Assembly: GCA_029240475.1 (NCBI GenBank)
Contig: JAREAF010000175.1
Coordinates: forward strand, 1-6,472
DNA length: 6,472 bases
Direction: 5' to 3'
Source: Rhodospirillales bacterium
GTDB lineage: Bacteria > Pseudomonadota > Alphaproteobacteria > JAREAF01
The translations under genes were made by a program, and so were the position numbers. The notes under the pieces are model-generated. The model made no database searches, had not been told where the DNA came from, and was given only the letters and a program-made list of their open reading frames with translations. Shown one piece after another: positions 6,201-6,472 of this stretch; position 1 is the stretch's first letter; each line of letters opens with the position of its first letter.

Positions 6201-6313
6201 AGCCATAGGCTGCCGTCGCCGGTCTTGGTCAGCCCTCCAAGGCCGGCGACCTGATCGACGATGCGGGTCGTCCCGCCGATGGGGACGGAGACGGTGGTGT
6301 TTACGCCCGCCAT
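3275..6313 (-). CDS. Autotransporter (type V secretion), passenger repeats plus beta-barrel; 5' part outside window
   Basis: The open frame from the ATG at 6313 encodes 1012 residues. Residues about 20-620 are Gly/Thr/Ser/Asn-rich beta-helix passenger with at least six PATR-like repeats (core GxLxKxGxGxLxLxGxNxYxGGT) near residues 26, 119, 204, 268, 364 and 449. Residues about 625-720 form an acidic helical linker (ADALEYLGG...LAEVVNEINKLDEDGARDAF), and 735-1012 are an autotransporter beta-barrel: GVWVRAHGLFGEVDGDEDG, GLMAGYDWALSETTVVGLG, AAYGGTRMG, GLVGYAYHDNETERQI and later strands. The barrel would insert in the outer membrane through BAM and carry the passenger to the surface. The final residue is Leu (ARLKIGL) rather than the usual Phe or Trp. 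The passenger has only two cysteines (329 and 500). There is no signal peptide at 6313 and the frame stays open to the right edge, so this ATG is unlikely to be the true start; the gene appears to continue beyond the window through a frameshift near 6396-6404. The ligand or function of the passenger is unknown. Confidence 0.9.
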   Translation of the reverse strand: MAGVNTTVSVPIGGTTRIVDQVAGLGGLTKTGDGSLWLVANNAYQGGTALNGGTVRVTSDAKLGAASGGLSFNGGTLQIAGTAYTMTGRTIAWGAAGGGIDVEDSAATFTLNQSLGAGGALVKTGAGTLVLNGANMQNGLTIGGGTVAASSDAELGVGDLVFDSGTLRADATFATENNATLLAGGGIIDTQSNNLTMSGVISGAGRLTKDGTGILLLSGANTYSGGTTVSDGILWGDSTGIQGNVVNHAAVVFAQGGDGTYTGQMSGTGTVSKTGGGKLSLTGTNSHTGPTVLFSGILSVSSDANLGATGSTGSLLIFNGGDFDITGSCFTSLNRRVQWGAFAGAINIADAGNSFTLDQDLTGTGALTKLGAGTLILGGTNNMGALNINDGTVAVSSDANLGSGTITLDGATLRSDADFAIDNAFVLGSSGIFDTNGHILILDGEISGTGPLVKSGAGTLVLNGANSFAGGTTVTQGTLQVDGSVDGPAVILKSGTVLTCTGIISGQVSGAGTLRSDAVSPLTVAFYNASGGTFDARIGSSPALNVTNSASLAGGSIFIDTANVDDTLALGASFVAIETGDGIAGDFASLTDGSAFFIFSGMVSGTQYIVTVTGQEQTFTDVALTDNQMEVADALEYLGGEPEDPDLAEVVNEINKLDEDGARDAFDALAGEINADMPTAPLANAQLFQGSLFQRLGTLGGGNGQSAFSLGQLALDEAGATPEVSVAAAMAGATGPAATGVWVRAHGLFGEVDGDEDGTGAHDLDHSTAGLMAGYDWALSETTVVGLGAGSAHSDLDLDAVEQEGEIHSYRLAAYGGTRMGALSVRGLVGYAYHDNETERQITTGGFDQTAEGDYAGHELSAAAEVGYLMQLGALGLEPVAGLAVTHLSDESYEESGAGGAGLEVDGRSTTSLRSTLGARASFAPSPAFRLSASLAWAHELADTEREVDASFLGGGGTFRIQGAEVSRNSALVGVALGVALGAGVDLTLGYDGQFGADDTAHGAEARLKIGL
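4862..6235 (-). repeat. Tandem duplication of a three-PATR passenger block, two copies of about 245 aa
   Basis: Within the autotransporter, residues about 27-240 (DNA 6235-5594) and 269-484 (5509-4862) line up with a shift of 243-246 residues. In order, A: GGLTKTGDGSLWL with GTGTVSKTGGGKLSL. B: GALVKTGAGTLVLNG with GALTKLGAGTLILGG. C: GRLTKDGTGILLLSG with GPLVKSGAGTLVLNG. The connecting segments also match: LSFNGGTLQI with LLIFNGGDFDI, TIAWGAAGGGI with VQWGAFAGAI, FTLNQSLGAGG with FTLDQDLTGTG, and GTLRADATFA with ATLRSDADFA. Both B repeats lack the usual YxGGT turn at the same place, which favours duplication of a whole block over independent repeat growth. The copies have clearly diverged at the residue level, so the duplication is not recent. 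Confidence 0.75.
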
Positions 6314-6472
6314 CAGGAACAGCGCGCCGCCCCGCGCCGCCCCGCCGCCGCCGGTGCGGTAGCCGACATAGGTGTATCCGCGCCGGGTGAAGAGCGGCCC
6401 ACGCCGCCGGTGCCGCCGAGGGCGGTGTTGGCGTTGGTTGCGCCCAAGTTGCCGCCATTGATGGTGAGGCTG
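6313..6472 (-). CDS. Upstream autotransporter passenger segment in a shifted frame (partial)
   Basis: At the right edge the frame with codons starting at 6471 reads SLTINGGNLGATNANTALGG and then TGGVG, which is ordinary passenger sequence. The frame of the 1012-aa product gives only basic low-quality sequence there (QPHHQWRQLGRNQRQHRP). After about 6400 the quality reverses: the shifted frame becomes RSSPGADTPMSATAPAAAGR and stops at TGA (6315-6313), while the main frame reads GPLFTRRGYTYVGYRTGGGG and flows into the annotated passenger. One missing base near the CCC at 6398-6400 (GGG on the coding strand) would join them. This segment is therefore best read as the continuing 5' part of the same autotransporter gene. 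Confidence 0.65.
   Translation of the reverse strand, partial: SLTINGGNLGATNANTALGGTGGVGRSSPGADTPMSATAPAAAGRRGAARCS

Noticed and set aside
4886..6208. A 440-aa plus-strand open frame, and others at 3308-3832 and 3890-4696, opposite the autotransporter
   Set aside because: The minus strand gives a clear beta-barrel and passenger. The plus-strand frames are low-complexity, rich in Ala, Gly, Arg and Val, and arise from the GC-rich repeated passenger codons.
4862..6235. Regular repeats as a CRISPR or other DNA-level array
   Set aside because: The repeats are protein-level PATR motifs in an open reading frame; the DNA copies are not near-identical and have no constant-length spacers.
6311..6315. 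TGATG stop-start overlap as translational coupling of two genes
   Set aside because: The frame ending at this TGA loses passenger-like sequence some 80 bp earlier, while the downstream frame is already good before the ATG. A frameshift explains this better than two coupled genes.
4857..6458. A 533-aa minus-strand frame in the third phase over the passenger
   Set aside because: It is Arg/His/Pro-rich (for example RRRHRR-type runs) and is simply the passenger sequence read out of frame.

Overview
The window is GC-rich, compact bacterial DNA whose gene content points to an alphaproteobacterium. It carries a GapR/DUF2312 protein, a DUF1244 protein, a short YdcH-like DUF465 protein and a TIGR02444-type protein, a mix typical of that class. 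This assignment rests on family knowledge; there is no rRNA or other taxonomic marker here. I see no rRNA, tRNA, CRISPR array, insertion sequence or integrase.

Layout, left to right. (1) Positions 1-46 may hold the first codons of a leftward gene, but this is weak. (2) Positions 60-563 read rightward as a TIGR02444-family protein interrupted by an in-frame TGA at 144-146, so it is a probable pseudogene or a sequence error. (3) It converges on ubiX (560-1177, minus), and the two stop codons share the palindrome CTAG. (4) A 113-bp divergent spacer with a fair promoter separates ubiX from a 59-aa DUF465/YdcH-like gene (1291-1470, plus). (5) A hairpin spacer follows, then two leftward genes: DUF1244 (1977-2270) upstream of gapR (1585-1851). 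(6) A divergent spacer leads to a sulfotransferase gene (2416-3231, plus). (7) A strong two-way hairpin directly after the sulfotransferase stop separates it from the convergent autotransporter gene, which fills 3275 to the right edge on the minus strand.

The left half is mostly housekeeping: prenyl-FMN synthesis for UbiD-type decarboxylases (UbiX) and a nucleoid protein that works with type II topoisomerases (GapR). The right half is more accessory: a PAPS-dependent sulfotransferase and a large type V secreted or surface protein. The autotransporter has at least six passenger repeats, arranged as two copies of a three-repeat block of about 245 residues, then a helical linker and a C-terminal beta-barrel. 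Its 5' end lies outside the window. Near 6396-6404 the convincing reading frame switches, which indicates a one-base frameshift (real, phase-variable or a sequencing error).

Nothing here is clearly a new multi-gene system. The observations most worth checking are the TIGR02444 nonsense codon, the autotransporter frameshift, and the internal duplication of its passenger.
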